A DNA stretch of 64,000 bases, from the NCBI GenBank assembly GCA_947095585.1, contig OX352761.1, positions 84,125,919 through 84,189,918 of the forward strand, written 5' to 3'. Position numbers and translations under genes: made by a program. How positions within the stretch are numbered: the first letter of the stretch is position 1; the number at the start of each line of letters is the position of its first letter. Below are positions 53,807 through 64,000 of the stretch, one piece after another. Below the pieces are notes generated by a model. The model searched no databases, was not told the origin of the DNA, and saw only the letters and a program-made list of their open reading frames with translations. The DNA is from Nephrocerus scutellatus (Eukaryota > Arthropoda > Insecta > Diptera > Pipunculidae).

Positions 53807-56283
53807 GTGGCGTGTCCTTTATTATTTGGTACATTTACTTGTGTACTTTTTTAATTGTGTTTTTGTTTTACAGATAAAGGAATCCATTGAAAAATTTTAT
53901 GTTCTTTTTATTAACTTTTTACTTTTTTTTACATAGTAAAAGGAAGTATAGTCATGAAAATATTCGAACTCGGGATTTTTGCAGATTTATCCATTTCCGT
54001 ATCTCCTGAGTGATAAGTGAGAAAAAAAATCTGTCGGTTTGTGAGTCTGTGAAAATTTAGAAATAACTAAAAAAAAAACATACACTAAAGATTCCGGCTA
54101 CGGGTCACTACGGTATTGGTTTTTACAGTATTTTTGAACCTCCCTCCACCCCCGCCTCCAGCCCAAAACCCGCGGGCCACAAATGTGGGTGGGGCTTTTG
54201 GGAAATTTAGGAGGTAGGGCTTTCAAAGTTATGATTTTTATTACAGAAAAATGGAATTTTCTAAATTTGTTAAAGGCTGTTTGGGGTATAATTGATATCA
54301 AACGAAAGGTAATAATAATAGCTTTCATTAAAAAAAAAATGGGGCTAATAAAGCCCCCTCGACGGTTAGAGTAAAAAGCAGACTTTTCCATAAAAGTAAA
54401 AAAGTTATGCCCTTGAAAATGGCATAACTGTGTAGACCTAATTTTCACCATTCATTTAATACCAATACTTATGACCCGCCCACTTATGGAAAATTCAGTG
54501 TTTTAACTCTACACCTGGCAAGGATGGTTCAATTTCTCCCATTTTTTTAATACTTATTAGTATAACATTCCTCTTGTTAGTTAGTAACCACCAAAGCTCC
54601 TTCGAAACACTTAGAAAGGGGCGTTTCCCAAACCAAGATGGTGATTTTCAAAATGTGGCGTGTCCTTTATTATTTGGTACATTTACTTGTGTACTTTTTT
54701 AATTGTGTTTTTGTTTTATGTTCTTTTTATTAACTTTTGACTTTTTTTTACATAGTAAAAAGAAGTAATCATGAAAATATTCGAACTCGGGATTTTTGCA
54801 GATTTATCCATTTCCGTATCTCCTGAGTAATAAGTGAGAAAATAATCTGTTGGTTTGTGAGTCTGTGAAAATTTAGAAAAAACTAAAAAAAAACATACAC
54901 TAAAGATTCCGGCTACGGGTCACTACGGTATTGGTTTTTACAGTATTTGTGAACCTTCCTCCACCCCCGCCACCATCCCAAAACCCGCGGGCCACAAATG
55001 TGGGTGGGGCTTTTGGGAAATTTAGGAGGTAGGGCTTTCAAAGTTATGATTTTTATTACAGAAAAATGGAATTTTCTAAATTTGTTAAAGGCTGTTTGGG
55101 GTTTAATTGATATCAAACGAAAGGTAATATAAAAATAGCTTTCATTAAAAAAAAAATGGGGCTAATAAAGCCCCCTCGACGGTTAGAGTAAAAAGCAGAC
55201 TTTTCCATAAAAGTAAAAAAGTTATGCCCTTGAAAATGGCATAACTGTGTAGACCTAATTTTCACCATTCATTTAATACCAATACTTAGGACCCGCCCAC
55301 TTATGGAAAAGTCAGTGTTTTAACCTTTCACCTGGCAAGGATGGTTCGATTTCTCCCATTTTTTTAATACTTATTAGTATAACATTCCTCTTGTTAGTTA
55401 GTAACCACCAAAGCTCCTTCGAAAAACTTAGAAAGGGGCGTTTCCCAAACCAAGATGGTGATTTTCAAAATGTGGCGTGTCCTTTATTATTTGGTACATT
55501 TACTTGTGTACTTTTTTAATTGTGTTTTTGTTTTATGTTCTTTTTATTAACTTTTGACTTTTTTTTACATAGTAAAAAGAAGTATAGTAATCATGAAAAT
55601 ATTCGAACTCGGGATTTTTGCAGATTTATCCATTTCCGTATCTCCTGAGTGATAAGTGAGAAAAAAAATCTGTTGGTTTGTGAGTCTGTGAAAATTTAGA
55701 AAAAACTAAAAAAAAAACATACACTAAAGATTCCGGCTACGGGTCACTACGGTATTGGTTTTTACAGTATTTGTGAACCTCCCTCCACCCCCGCCTCCTG
55801 CTCAAAACCCACGGGCCACAAATGTGGGTGGGGCTTTTGGGAAATTTAAAAGGTAGGGCTTTCAAAGTTATGATTTTTATTACAGAAAAATGGAATTTTC
55901 TAAATTTGTTAAAGGCTGTTTGGGGTTTAATTGATATCAAACGAAAGGTAATAAAAATAGCTTTCATTAAAAAAAAATGGGGCTAATAAAGCCCCATCGA
56001 CGGTTAGAGTAAAAAGCAGACTTTTCCATAAAAGTAAAAAAGGTATGCCCTTGAAAATGGCATAACTGTGTACCTAATTTTCACCATTCATTTAATACCA
56101 ATACTTAGGACCCGCCCACTTATGGAAAAGTCAGTGTTTTAACTCTACACCTGGCAAGGATGGTTCAATTTCTCCCATTTTTTAATACTTATTAGTATAA
56201 CATTCCTCTTGTTAGTTAGTAACCACCAAAGCTCCTTCGAAAAACTTAGAAAGGGGCGTTTCCCAAACCAAGATGTTGATTTT
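53807..56283 (+). repeat. Three head-to-tail units of an 0.82-0.85-kb satellite (R-P-Q)
   Basis: Units start with gtggcgtgtcctttattatt at 53807, 54655 and 55472 (lengths 848 and 817; the third runs into full Q). Each unit has R (ttacatagtaaaaagaagta), P (ttccggctacgggtcacta; aaagccccctcgacggtta) and the right half of Q (accgcctgg-type tacacctggcaaggatgg; gggcgtttcccaaacca). Units differ by small gaps and point changes. The minus-strand 60-120-residue frames (for example 54098-54451) repeat with the unit and are not genes. Confidence 0.85.
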
Positions 56284-56900
56284 CAAAATCTGCTCAATTT
56301 GGACTTTCATGGGATGGGTGTCCGATATCGTAGTTTGCCATATAACACCTGTTTTTGTTTGGGAGAAGCATAATTACATGAAATACCAACGCAATACAAA
56401 TGGATTCAACTTCTGTTAAAATTGGGATACGTCCATAAAAATGGTATGGCTGTGTAAAGCTAGTTTTTACCTTTCATTTGACACGCCCCAACTTTTCAAC
56501 ACGCTTTTAGGTGAAACTCCGTTTTCTGGCTCTACTACTGGCAAGGATGGTTCGATTAGTCCCATTATTTTTCATTGATACTTACCTATATTACCTTTCA
56601 TTTGTTACCAATCAATTAGAGCTTTCATGCGAGGGGTGACCGAAAGCCCTAATGTCCAGAAATCTATATCATCAATCATATGACTCAATTATATTAAATT
56701 ACACTTAACCAAATACAAATTCATCCATCTCCAATCTAAATATAAATTAATTGGGCGCACAGTATTTTACAGTTTTCGAACAAGTTTTTTAAAAGGAAGA
56801 ACTTCAATCTAAATATAAATTAATTGAGCGCACAGTATTTTACAGTGTCCATAATTTTGGAAGGAGTTTTTTTAAAGGAAGAACTCCTATCTGAATATAT
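56284..56900 (+). repeat. Right part of repeat Q, copy 3
   Basis: Same as 38820-39438, ending exactly at the H LTR start (gaatatat|tgttacg). It shows that H copies 1 and 2 share the same left flank. Confidence 0.8.
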
Positions 56901-57535
56901 TGTTACGAAAAGTAGTTAGTAGCGCATATAATAGAAATCGAATCCTAAGATAAATCGCAATGTACAGACTGCATACTAAAAATAAGCACTTTTATGTAGC
57001 GTACTTTTAGGCTGTAAGACTATTAGATTAATTTAAATTTGAAATATAACCGCCATTAAGTTTAACCATTACGTACTGGTCAAAAATGTAGTCAAACCGG
57101 TTTGTGCGGTTTGCCCGGTTTTTGTAAAAGAACAGATTGAACATGTAGTTTATTTTTAGAAGATTACTCATTGCACATAAGTATCGTTAGTTGTAAATAA
57201 TTATTCCCTTACAATTTTCTGGTCTTTTCTCAATATTTCTGTATATAATATTAGAGGTTTCTGGAAGCTTTTAAATGAGTATAAAAGGTCGGGTTCACTT
57301 CAGATGATTGATTAGTTAATTGGAATTTAAACAGTACAGTTGAAAAGCTCTTGCTTACAGAAATAAGTACAATTAATAAGTGTTTTTGTGTACATTTAAA
57401 GTAATCACCAGAAAACTTTGAGAACCTTTGTTAATTTTACTGTTTCTTAAATAAAGTTGATATTTGTAAATTAATAATATTGTGTTTTTTATTTGCAAAA
57501 TCCTTTACGAACTCGAAAGCCTGGATTTCGTAACA
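56901..57535 (+). repeat. LTR of element H, copy 2
   Basis: 635 bp, nearly identical to 39439-40075, with the same TATA box (57280) and AATAAA (about 57450). The tRNA-Leu primer site follows at 57538-57555. After gcaaatcgagga the internal region differs from copy 1 because gag has been deleted here. Confidence 0.9.
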
Positions 57536-57617
57536 ATTGGTGTCAGAAGTGGGATTTTGCAAATTGTGAGACAGTAAAATTTTGCAAATCGAGGAAGGAA
57601 TACGGGTTTCTCATCAG

Positions 57618-59206
57618 TTTATTGTTGCCAGCATTTCAGATGAATGCATATTGGGCTTGGAATTCATGAGAGCATGAGATGTCCCTTGATCTAAAGAACC
57701 ACGTGTTAAAATAGCGTAATGTGGAAGTACCCTTGCAAATAAATGACCACCAGAGTGGTGGGCTGATAGTCATGGCTGAAGAAAAAGTGGAGATACCACC
57801 GATGTGCTTTGGCAAGGTCAACGGTGATCTTGGGGACAGAAGAGTAGCCAACCAATTTAAACATGAACGGATTGCTATGCGAAGAACTCTAGTGAAACTC
57901 CAGCCCAAGATACCAGTGAGAATAATGAATGTAACCCCATCACCGAACGAAGGAGCAGTCAGTGGCAAGAGTAAGGGAGTCAGGGAGTAAGCTGTATCGC
58001 AAACTGTCAGCCTGTAAAAGGAAAGAATACGACACTAGATCTGGAAAGGATGCAGATAATTCATTCGCTATGTAAACATCTTCCAGCAGCACAGCGACAA
58101 GTGGCAGAAAAGGCGCTAGGGCAATTTGGCGAAGTTTTTGCTGTCAGCGACCACGACATGGGTAAAACCAATATAGTGCGACATCGGATCGATACAGGAA
58201 ATGTTTTTCCAATTCGACAGGCGCCAATACGATTACCATTTGCTAAGCAACAAGTGACAGAAACACTGGTCAAGAAGATTGAACGTGATGGAATCATAGA
58301 GAAGTCCAAAAGCCCATGGAGCTTGTTCAAAAGAAAGATGGTTCAACGAGATTTTGTGTGGACTATTGGAAGCTTAACGATGTCACCAAGAATGGATAGT
58401 TATCCATAGACGACAAGTTGGACACCTTATCGGGAGCCAGAATCTTCAGTACATTATATCTTATTTGTTCCTAGCTTCGCAGATGTTGCACGAAGCCTTC
58501 ATCGCCTTAATGAGAAGAATCAAAAGTTCCAATGGTCGAGCGAGTACCAAAAATCATTCGAATTGTTCAGGATCAGTTCTCTAATTTTGGCATATCCACA
58601 CGCAGGAGAACTCTTCATCCTGGACACTGATGCGAGCAATGCGGGAATAGGAGCGGTTCTATCGCAGACTCAAGAAGGAAAGGAGCCTGTAATAGAGTAC
58701 TACAGCCGTTCGCTTTCTAAGCCCGAGAAGAATTACTGCGTGACGCGAAGGGAATTGCTAGCTATTGTCGATAGCGTCAAACACTTCCACAAGTACCTAT
58801 ATGGTCAGGAATTTCTTCTTTGAACTAACCATGCAGCTCTCAAGTGGTTAATGCAGTTCAGAGAACAAGAAGGTCAACTGGCCAGATGGATCGAACGACT
58901 CCCGGCATACACATTCAGAACAGACTACAAGTTGAAGATTGCTGGACAAAAGAGCAGCTAAAAGAGGACCAAGTGCGCGATGATTCGATTGCTCCAATAT
59001 TTCAATGGATGGAGCAAGGTGAAAGACCGGAGTGGTACGAGATTGCAACAGCAAGTCCTAGTCCTACAGTAAAAAGTTACTGGTCTCATGGGCAGTCACT
59101 GAGATTGGAAGATGGACTACTGGTAAGGCAATGGGAATCGGCTGATGGTCAGAGCACAAAATCACAGTTTAGCCAAATTTATAAAATGGAAACACTGGAT
59201 GTATAA
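57618..59206 (+). pseudogene. Protease end, RT and RNase H fragments of element H
   Basis: The order is ISDECILGLEFM (protease end, 57630), 57721-57990 (linker, VEVPLQINDHQSGG), and 58050-58409 (FGEVFAVSDHDMGKT, VRHRIDTGNVFPIRQAPIRL: RT entry; then KKDG and VDYxKLNDVT in other frames). The RT catalytic part is deleted near 58450-58490. Then come LHRLNEKNQKFQWSSEYQKS and RNase H 58563-58823 (LDTDASNAGIGAVLSQ, EPVIEYYSRSLSKPEKNY, TRRELLAIV). The stop at 58821 falls in LL*TNHAALKWL. Pre-integrase words follow to 59206. Integrase and the 3' LTR are absent. Clearly Ty3/gypsy. Confidence 0.88.
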
Positions 59207-59618
59207 AGGAATTTGCAAAATTTTAACAAAATAATGCCTCTAAAAAAATCAGGTGAAAACCACATAACATTCAGCTACTCTTCGTAAATAACAGCTATAA
59301 AGCTTATTTATTTATATTATTGTACAAAGCCAATAATGCTACTTTCACAATGAAAAAACTTAAGACTTACAGGATGTATGGATGTTAGTTTTGATAAAAC
59401 AATTTATTTTTGGTCGTTATGTTGGAAATCCATACAATCTTGTACGTCTCAAAGGAGAGAGCTCCAAAGTCTTTTGCAATTAGACGCAACGGCTGTTACG
59501 GTTAGTATTATTAATTGACGTAATCTTCAAAATAGATGTAAATATAGTAAGTAAAATATCCCAATTATTATAAAATAAACTAGTCTTTTTTATATTATAC
59601 ATTGTATCAATGAAATCA
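59207..59618. other. No gene seen; probable 3' UTR side of the Golgi-type gene
   Basis: AT-rich DNA between the H remnant and the minus-strand host gene. On the minus strand an AATAAA lies near 59405, about 210 bp after the stop codon, and could end that transcript. Nothing else is recognisable. Confidence 0.4.
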
Positions 59619-60980
59619 CTAATAAATTATTTGAGATGTGCGTCCACTCACAGAAGATGTAATTGCTTCCTCTAAATTTGAGTCTAGCTTCATGTATGTA
59701 GCAGTATGTTTTCTACGTACGCCTCTGGTTTTTTGATTCCGCCTTCCCTCCAGAAGAAGTGCTAAAATTTTGGATTTATTGTGATAGACAACATAGCCTG
59801 CAATACAAATAAACATCCCCAACAAGAAGTAGGTAAAAAAGTTTGATCCTGTTTCTTCAACAAAGGGATCCTCTCTTGGATTCGGCAAATTATTAGTCTT
59901 GCCTGTTGTTATAAAACCTTTGATTGATATCTGCTGTTCAGATTGATCTTGGTTTGGATTCCGCAACTTTATTTGTTTAATTTTCAAAGATGTAGACTCC
60001 TCTTGGTTTTTTAAAATTACGTCAGGCAATTGACCTTCGTCGTCTTCCTCCACAGCAACATATTGATCGTCATTTTTGTTGTACGACTTCTCGTCTTGAT
60101 CATTTCCGTTGTCTCCAATAAATTCTATTTGTTTCCGAGTATCATTAATTTCTTCTGGTATAACAGGAGTTCCAAGTTCTACATTTTTGCCATTGATTGA
60201 ACCCTTGATATTTTCTGTCACGCCCTTTGAAATAGTTGTATTAGTTATACTTTTTATTGTTCCTTCTGAAATTGTGGTATTTTAGAAATAACCGCTAAAG
60301 TAGTTTGTCATCATTTTCTTACCACTTTCGTTTTGTAAAATTGTGAGATTGGTGCCTGCACTGACACCTATATTATCTATCTCCAAATTTTTTTCGGAAC
60401 TATCTGCTATCACTGTAGTATTACGTTTTGAGGAAACGGCAACTGAGACGTTAACATTGTTCTTTGCGATCGCTATCTGGTTTCCCAACCATGAAAGTAC
60501 CATGCATATGGCTTTGAGCACATCCTTATCACCTTCCTCGTCTGTGCAGTATCGAATGCACTTAATCTCATCGTTTAAATTTTTAGGTTTTGCTGAGCTC
60601 AAGTAATGGCTAGCTATAGGGAATGAATTTTTATGACAAAATTTCGTAGGCTTTTGGTCAATTGTATTGTTAAGAACCCCTTTTATTATTGTTTCATTGA
60701 TAGCCAAATTTGGATTTGTCTCGTTTAGTTGCAAAACAGCATCGTAGTATCTAGAACAGAGAAATTGCGTCGTTGTATCATCTGAATAATTCCGAGGATT
60801 GCAATTAGCAAGAAAAGTCAAAAACGTCGGATTCAACAAAGTGTGTTGATATTTATACAAAGTCTTATCAGTGTTTAATCCGCTCCAAGATGGCGAAAAA
60901 TGTTTGGCCAGCACCGCACGAGCGCTTATTAGAAACAAAATTGTTAACAATAATTTATCAATACTGATTAATGAACACAT
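59619..60980 (-). CDS. TGN38/KCT2-like type I membrane protein, two exons
   Basis: Exon 1 is 60980-60323 and exon 2 is 60265-59619. Splicing the 57-bp intron gives one 434-residue frame. Residues 1-25 are a signal peptide (LLLTILFLISARAVLA). The lumenal part has several N-x-S/T sites and, in its second half, is acidic and low in complexity. A single membrane span lies at about 362-381 (FFTYFLLGMFICIAGYVV). The basic cytosolic tail carries YMKL (410-413), a YxxPhi sorting signal, followed by DSNLEEAI. This layout matches trans-Golgi network TGN38 and KCT2 proteins, which cycle between Golgi and plasma membrane. I judge by layout and tail, not by a search. It is the only gene here that looks like a working host gene. 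It lies between the H remnant and MITEs. Confidence 0.7.
60266..60322 (-). other. 57-bp intron with an in-frame stop
   Basis: On the minus strand the donor is agtg|gtaagaaaatg and the acceptor is ccacaatttcag|aagg, with a ctaaaat branch-like word. The length is a multiple of three and the frame is unchanged, but retention would place TAA after FSGYF. Without splicing two shorter frames (60980-60282 and 60221-59619) appear. Confidence 0.75.
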
Positions 60981-61178
60981 TTCTACGTTTTTCAGAGCAA
61001 ACTAGAAGTTTACCAAAGAAACCAAAGAAACCAAATAAACGGTTAATTTTCTGAATTATAGGGACCAAATAGACAGACAAGCTGTAGAACATCCATACAG
61101 CAATTATTGATCCTAACGAAGAGTACACACGCGATTTGATATTTGAATGTTTGAACTAATCGATTTTAGCCGGAATTT

Positions 61179-61600
61179 AAGCTGTATTTTATTTGAATTC
61201 GAATTGGGAATTACAACACAATTGCACTGTCGAATTCCTTCTTTGGAATTTGAAAACCTGCTGTTTGGCTGGTTTTGGCTGGTTTTGAAATTTGAATTAG
61301 TATTCGGATTCCAAATAAAATACAGCTGCATTTTATTGCCGAGCGAGTTCGGAATTCGAATGTCAAAACCATCCAAACAGCAGGTTTTTACAATTCCAAA
61401 GAAGGAATTCGACAGTGCAATTGTTGTTGTTCCTCGGCAAATAAAATACGGCTTTAATTAATTTCGAATTGGGAATTACAATACAATTGCACTGTCGAAT
61501 TCCTTCTTTGGAATTTGAAAACCTGCTGTTTGGCTGGTTTTGGCTGGTTGTGACATTAGAATTCCTTATTCGGATTCCATATAAAATACAGCTTTTATAT
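61179..61600. repeat. Three MITE-like units in alternating orientation
   Basis: Unit 1 (61179-61327) starts gctgtattttatttg and ends with its reverse complement (caaataaaatacagc). Unit 2 (about 61324-61455) is inverted: it carries ccaaacagcaggttttt and ccaaagaaggaattcgacag. Unit 3 (61456-61600) repeats unit 1 (caattgcactgtcgaattcc, tgctgtttggctggtttt). The word gctggttttggctggtt occurs in units 1 and 3. No coding frame is real. It lies just upstream of the host gene, so it could affect its promoter. Confidence 0.75.
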
Positions 61601-61942
61601 TAAATTATTGTCGTTTTTTTTGCTAAGAAATCTGCGCTCCAACGTTTTGAACTTGAGTGTTGTTGTAGTTAGTGAAAAAAGTGTAAATCTCCCCAAAATA
61701 TGTAATTCTGTTTTCGCTATGTGGTAGATTGGTTTTTAACGGTACGAACGACTTGACACCAAAAAACTCGATCCGCGCCTGATTTTTTTAAGAAAAAACA
61801 ATATAAGTATGAATTATAATATAATACAAAAGTTTATTGTATGTACAGCTCAAATTCGTTAAATTTTCGTCTACTTTAGCGCATAGACGCAATTAGGTCA
61901 TGTTACTCTTCACATGAGTAAGTTTGAAATTTAGCATTATCG
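61601..61942. other. No gene seen
   Basis: AT-rich DNA between the MITE units and the tRNA-like SINE. I see no motif that I can name. Confidence 0.4.
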
Positions 61943-62180
61943 GTGTCGGTGGTGCAGTTGTTCGAACTTTTGGCTCCCACTCGGAGGAAGGAAACCGGGT
62001 TCGATTCCCGGCGCGTATAAAATCCCATGAATTTTTCCCTCCACACTGATTATCTAGATTCTAGATTACAAGTACAGATGATACGATAGTGTATATGTTA
62101 TATACAGTTGCCGTATTCACATGTACGGTTGAGTTGATGTATGAAGCCATCTAGATGTAGAGCAATTAATTTTTTTTTTA
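61943..62180 (+). mobile_element. tRNA-derived SINE
   Basis: A Pol III A box tggtgcagttg (61950-61960) and a perfect B box ggttcgattcc (61998-62008) lie 38 bases apart. The B box sits in a stable T-arm (ccggg/cccgg). A true tRNA is unlikely: the anticodon and acceptor arms do not pair well. The sequence also runs on for about 160 bp to a T-run at 62168-62180. Confidence 0.65.
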
Positions 62181-62432
62181 TATATATAGACTAATTGCCA
62201 AGGGAGGAATATATATCACATTCCTCACGTTTGTATCCGGTTTCAATTTATTTTCTCAGAATTCTCACTGATTCATTGAAAAAGCAATACGAAAAAACGA
62301 ACACGAAAAACTAAAACAACGCGAGTCAAAATGCTTTCATCAATGAATCATGGTCAGGGAAAACTACAAAAAACCTTGACCAAGAAAATATTACAAATTT
62401 TAAAAATAATGTAGATTATATTGATAAACAAT

Positions 62433-62640
62433 TTTTTTTTTAAATATATATTTTATAAGGCTTATGTGCACTTAAACCTATATCTGCATCCTTCAGGATA
62501 TTGTTAACGGCTAATTTGAAGGCCTGCAGATTATATGAATCGGGAAACACGGGGTCGACCAATTGATTCCACATCTCTTCGACTATTGGAAAAAAGGAGG
62601 ATTTAAAGTGTTGGGTTCTACATAAAAAAAGTTTTAAGGC
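62433..62640 (-). pseudogene. C-terminal end of a non-LTR retrotransposon
   Basis: The minus strand reads EEMWNQLVDPVFPDSYNLQA and then FKLAVNNILKDADIGL, close in pattern to the E/F end (MWNxLPxxVF...YxxQxFK). A stop and an A-rich tail (T-run 62433-62442 on the plus strand) follow. Only the 3' ~200 bp are present. It is a relative of E/F but not the same family. Confidence 0.6.
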
Positions 62641-62809
62641 AAATCTATGTTGATTGGACCTTAAACGAGTGTTTACGTTGCTGACAAAAGGACCTGGAAC
62701 TAGAGAATATGCTCCAAAGTATCAAGAGACGAAGTAATGGTTACTATGTTCCCATTAACCTGATGTCTTGGGTTGAAATTAATTTTTATCAAATGCGAAA
62801 TGGCGTCAC

Positions 62810-63530
62810 GCGTTTCCAGGTAGTCATATTGAAACTGAGTTTAAATTTTGACCATAGAATACAAAATCCGACGACTACATACAAAATAATAGCAATCGTC
62901 ATTTTGAATTTTAACTCTACTCTACCAAGGTATTTTCGTTGAGTTCAAACTGAGTTCAAAGAAAACTCAACTCAACCACGTTGCCATGAATGCAAATACA
63001 GTTTCAACCCAGAATGAACCATCCATGGAAACGAAATAAAAGTGGGTTTATGAGCACAGTGTTTTATTTTGTGAATACTCGGGTGTGAACTCAACTCCGC
63101 CCACCACACTTTCTTTATTGTATTCAAATATTACCAAGCCCACGCTGTGCCTAGGCATTCCAAGCGTGCAAATCCGTTGAAGCGTGCGCTAATTAAAAAA
63201 TCGGCTCTTGGAAACGAAAAACAATGCATGAAAATTTTTATTGTAACCATATACTATAATTTGTCAAACATGTGGACATTTCCTTGACATTTGACATTCA
63301 ATACAAGTTAAACTTCAACGATTAACTTGTTTCCATTTGGTTTATACATTGATAGCGCTACTAGAAATAGGGTTGAATGTAGTTTTTACAGATCTCTGTT
63401 TGAACTCAACGAAAATAGCCGTTTTGAGTAGCATTGTAATTCAGAATGGCGATTTTTATTAAATAGTCATCGGACTTTTTATTATGTTATCAAAATTTCA
63501 AATTATGTCATAGTTCCAAGATCGACAATA
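62810..63530. repeat. Degenerate foldback element centred near 63174
   Basis: A perfect 20-bp inverted pair, tattttcgttgagttcaaac, lies at 62931-62950 and 63398-63417. Outward of it the two arms remain alike for about 100 bp each (cattttgaatt/cattctgaatt; ccgacgactac/ccgatgacta; aaattttgaccat/aaattttgataac). The centre (63137-63190) holds cccacgctgtgcctaggcat and aagcgtgc words of an E/F-type 3' end. Confidence 0.65.
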
Positions 63531-63825
63531 TCCAGCGTTAACTCATATTTATGGGCATGGAAAAGCAAATTAGATAGAGTTTCTTAAACCCAAATAAACT
63601 CCAAATTACTTGTGTGATTGAACTGTTTTTTTTAAATTACAATTTAATGTGGGTAGAAACCCCCAATATACACGGTAAAAAGAAATAATCTACACGTTGG
63701 AAAGTCCTTCCATGAAATCTGGAATTCTATAAGTGCAAGAGAGAAAGGAAGATATTTCTCCCGAACCGTTGCGCCCAAACTTGACCATGAAATTTTTTGA
63801 TGTTTCTTGTATATTTATTTTATAA

Positions 63826-64000
63826 TTCGCGCACGCTTAAAGGGGTTCGCACCTTTATCATGCTCAGCTTGGCACAGCGTGCGCCTTAAGGAAAAGGGGG
63901 AGAAATGAGGAGATGTCTATGAGTTTGTGTTTTGAATGCCTGTGGATCATAGTGAAGTGGGAAGACAGAGCTTGGCAGAGCATTCCATATACGTGTTGTA
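63826..64000 (-). pseudogene. 3' end of another E/F-type non-LTR element
   Basis: The minus strand, entering from the window edge, reads RIWNALPSSVFPLHYDPQAF and then FPLRRTLCQAEHDKG, followed by aacccctttaagcgtgcgcg and an AT-rich tail. This matches the E end at 52780-52960 (MWIALPSSVFPHQYDPQTFK). Most of the element lies beyond the window. Confidence 0.75.

Noticed and set aside
54098..54451. Minus-strand frames repeating with the satellite (also 54913, 55737, 28325 and 46395)
   Set aside because: They recur once per unit with shifting ends and no motif. They are shadows of the P segment.
61943..62016. Functional tRNA gene
   Set aside because: Only the T-arm and the two promoter boxes fit. 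The acceptor and anticodon stems do not form, and the transcript unit runs on as a SINE body.

Overview
The window looks like gene-poor, transposon-choked chromatin from an insect, most likely a fly. The reasons are the mix of families (Ty3/gypsy, copia, Jockey, RTE, hAT, a tRNA-derived SINE, MITEs), a 57-bp intron typical of Diptera, AT-rich intergenic DNA and an errantivirus-like env fragment. There is no bacterial gene organisation. I cannot name the species. Only one gene looks like an ordinary host gene: a two-exon, minus-strand gene at 59619-60980. It encodes a predicted type I membrane protein resembling the TGN38/KCT2 trans-Golgi family.

Region 1 (1-8756) is LTR element A. Its LTRs are 2.6-3.1 kb, longer than its own 2.9-kb internal region. 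It has a tRNA-Lys primer site and a Gag that begins with a RING-H2 zinc finger. The Gag is fused by deletion to the end of integrase. A pol end at 1-79 shows that another copy lies upstream and shares the first LTR.

Region 2 (6218-17387) is a head-to-tail duplication of 5585 bp with no difference that I noticed. It copies part of the A LTR, a gag scrap (C), the left end of minus-strand gypsy-type element B, the start of element D and the start of a hAT transposon.

Region 3 (8871-23117) is a nest. Element B (minus strand) was invaded in its protease gene by LTR element D (4-bp TSD tacc). D was invaded in its LTR by a GTF2IRD2-like hAT (8-bp TSD gtctagat).

Region 4 (23118-28605) holds a non-LTR retrotransposon E (plus strand) with a 5'-truncated relative F inserted in it in the opposite orientation (TSD gcgatt). 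It is followed by an unclassified non-coding repeat. Much of this composite reappears at 41721-46668, and pieces return at 47584-48700 and 52676-56283, where an 0.82-0.85-kb unit becomes a short tandem satellite.

Region 5 (28605-38185) mixes gag and env fragments of another LTR element, unclassified repeat K, a copia remnant split by a complete Jockey element (31867-36815, both ORFs open, 15-bp TSD), and an RTE remnant.

Region 6 (38214-41728 and 56284-59206) contains two broken copies of gypsy-type element H with tRNA-Leu primer sites. One carries the gag end with a MITE inside it. The other carries the protease-RT-RNase H end. Between them lie the second E/F composite, a decayed hAT (49235-51190) and a second K.

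Region 7 (59619-64000) holds the host gene and then small elements: alternating MITE units, a tRNA-like SINE, a degenerate foldback and two more non-LTR 3' ends.

Most coding sequence here is parasitic and broken. Only the Jockey ORFs and the Golgi-type gene are fully open.
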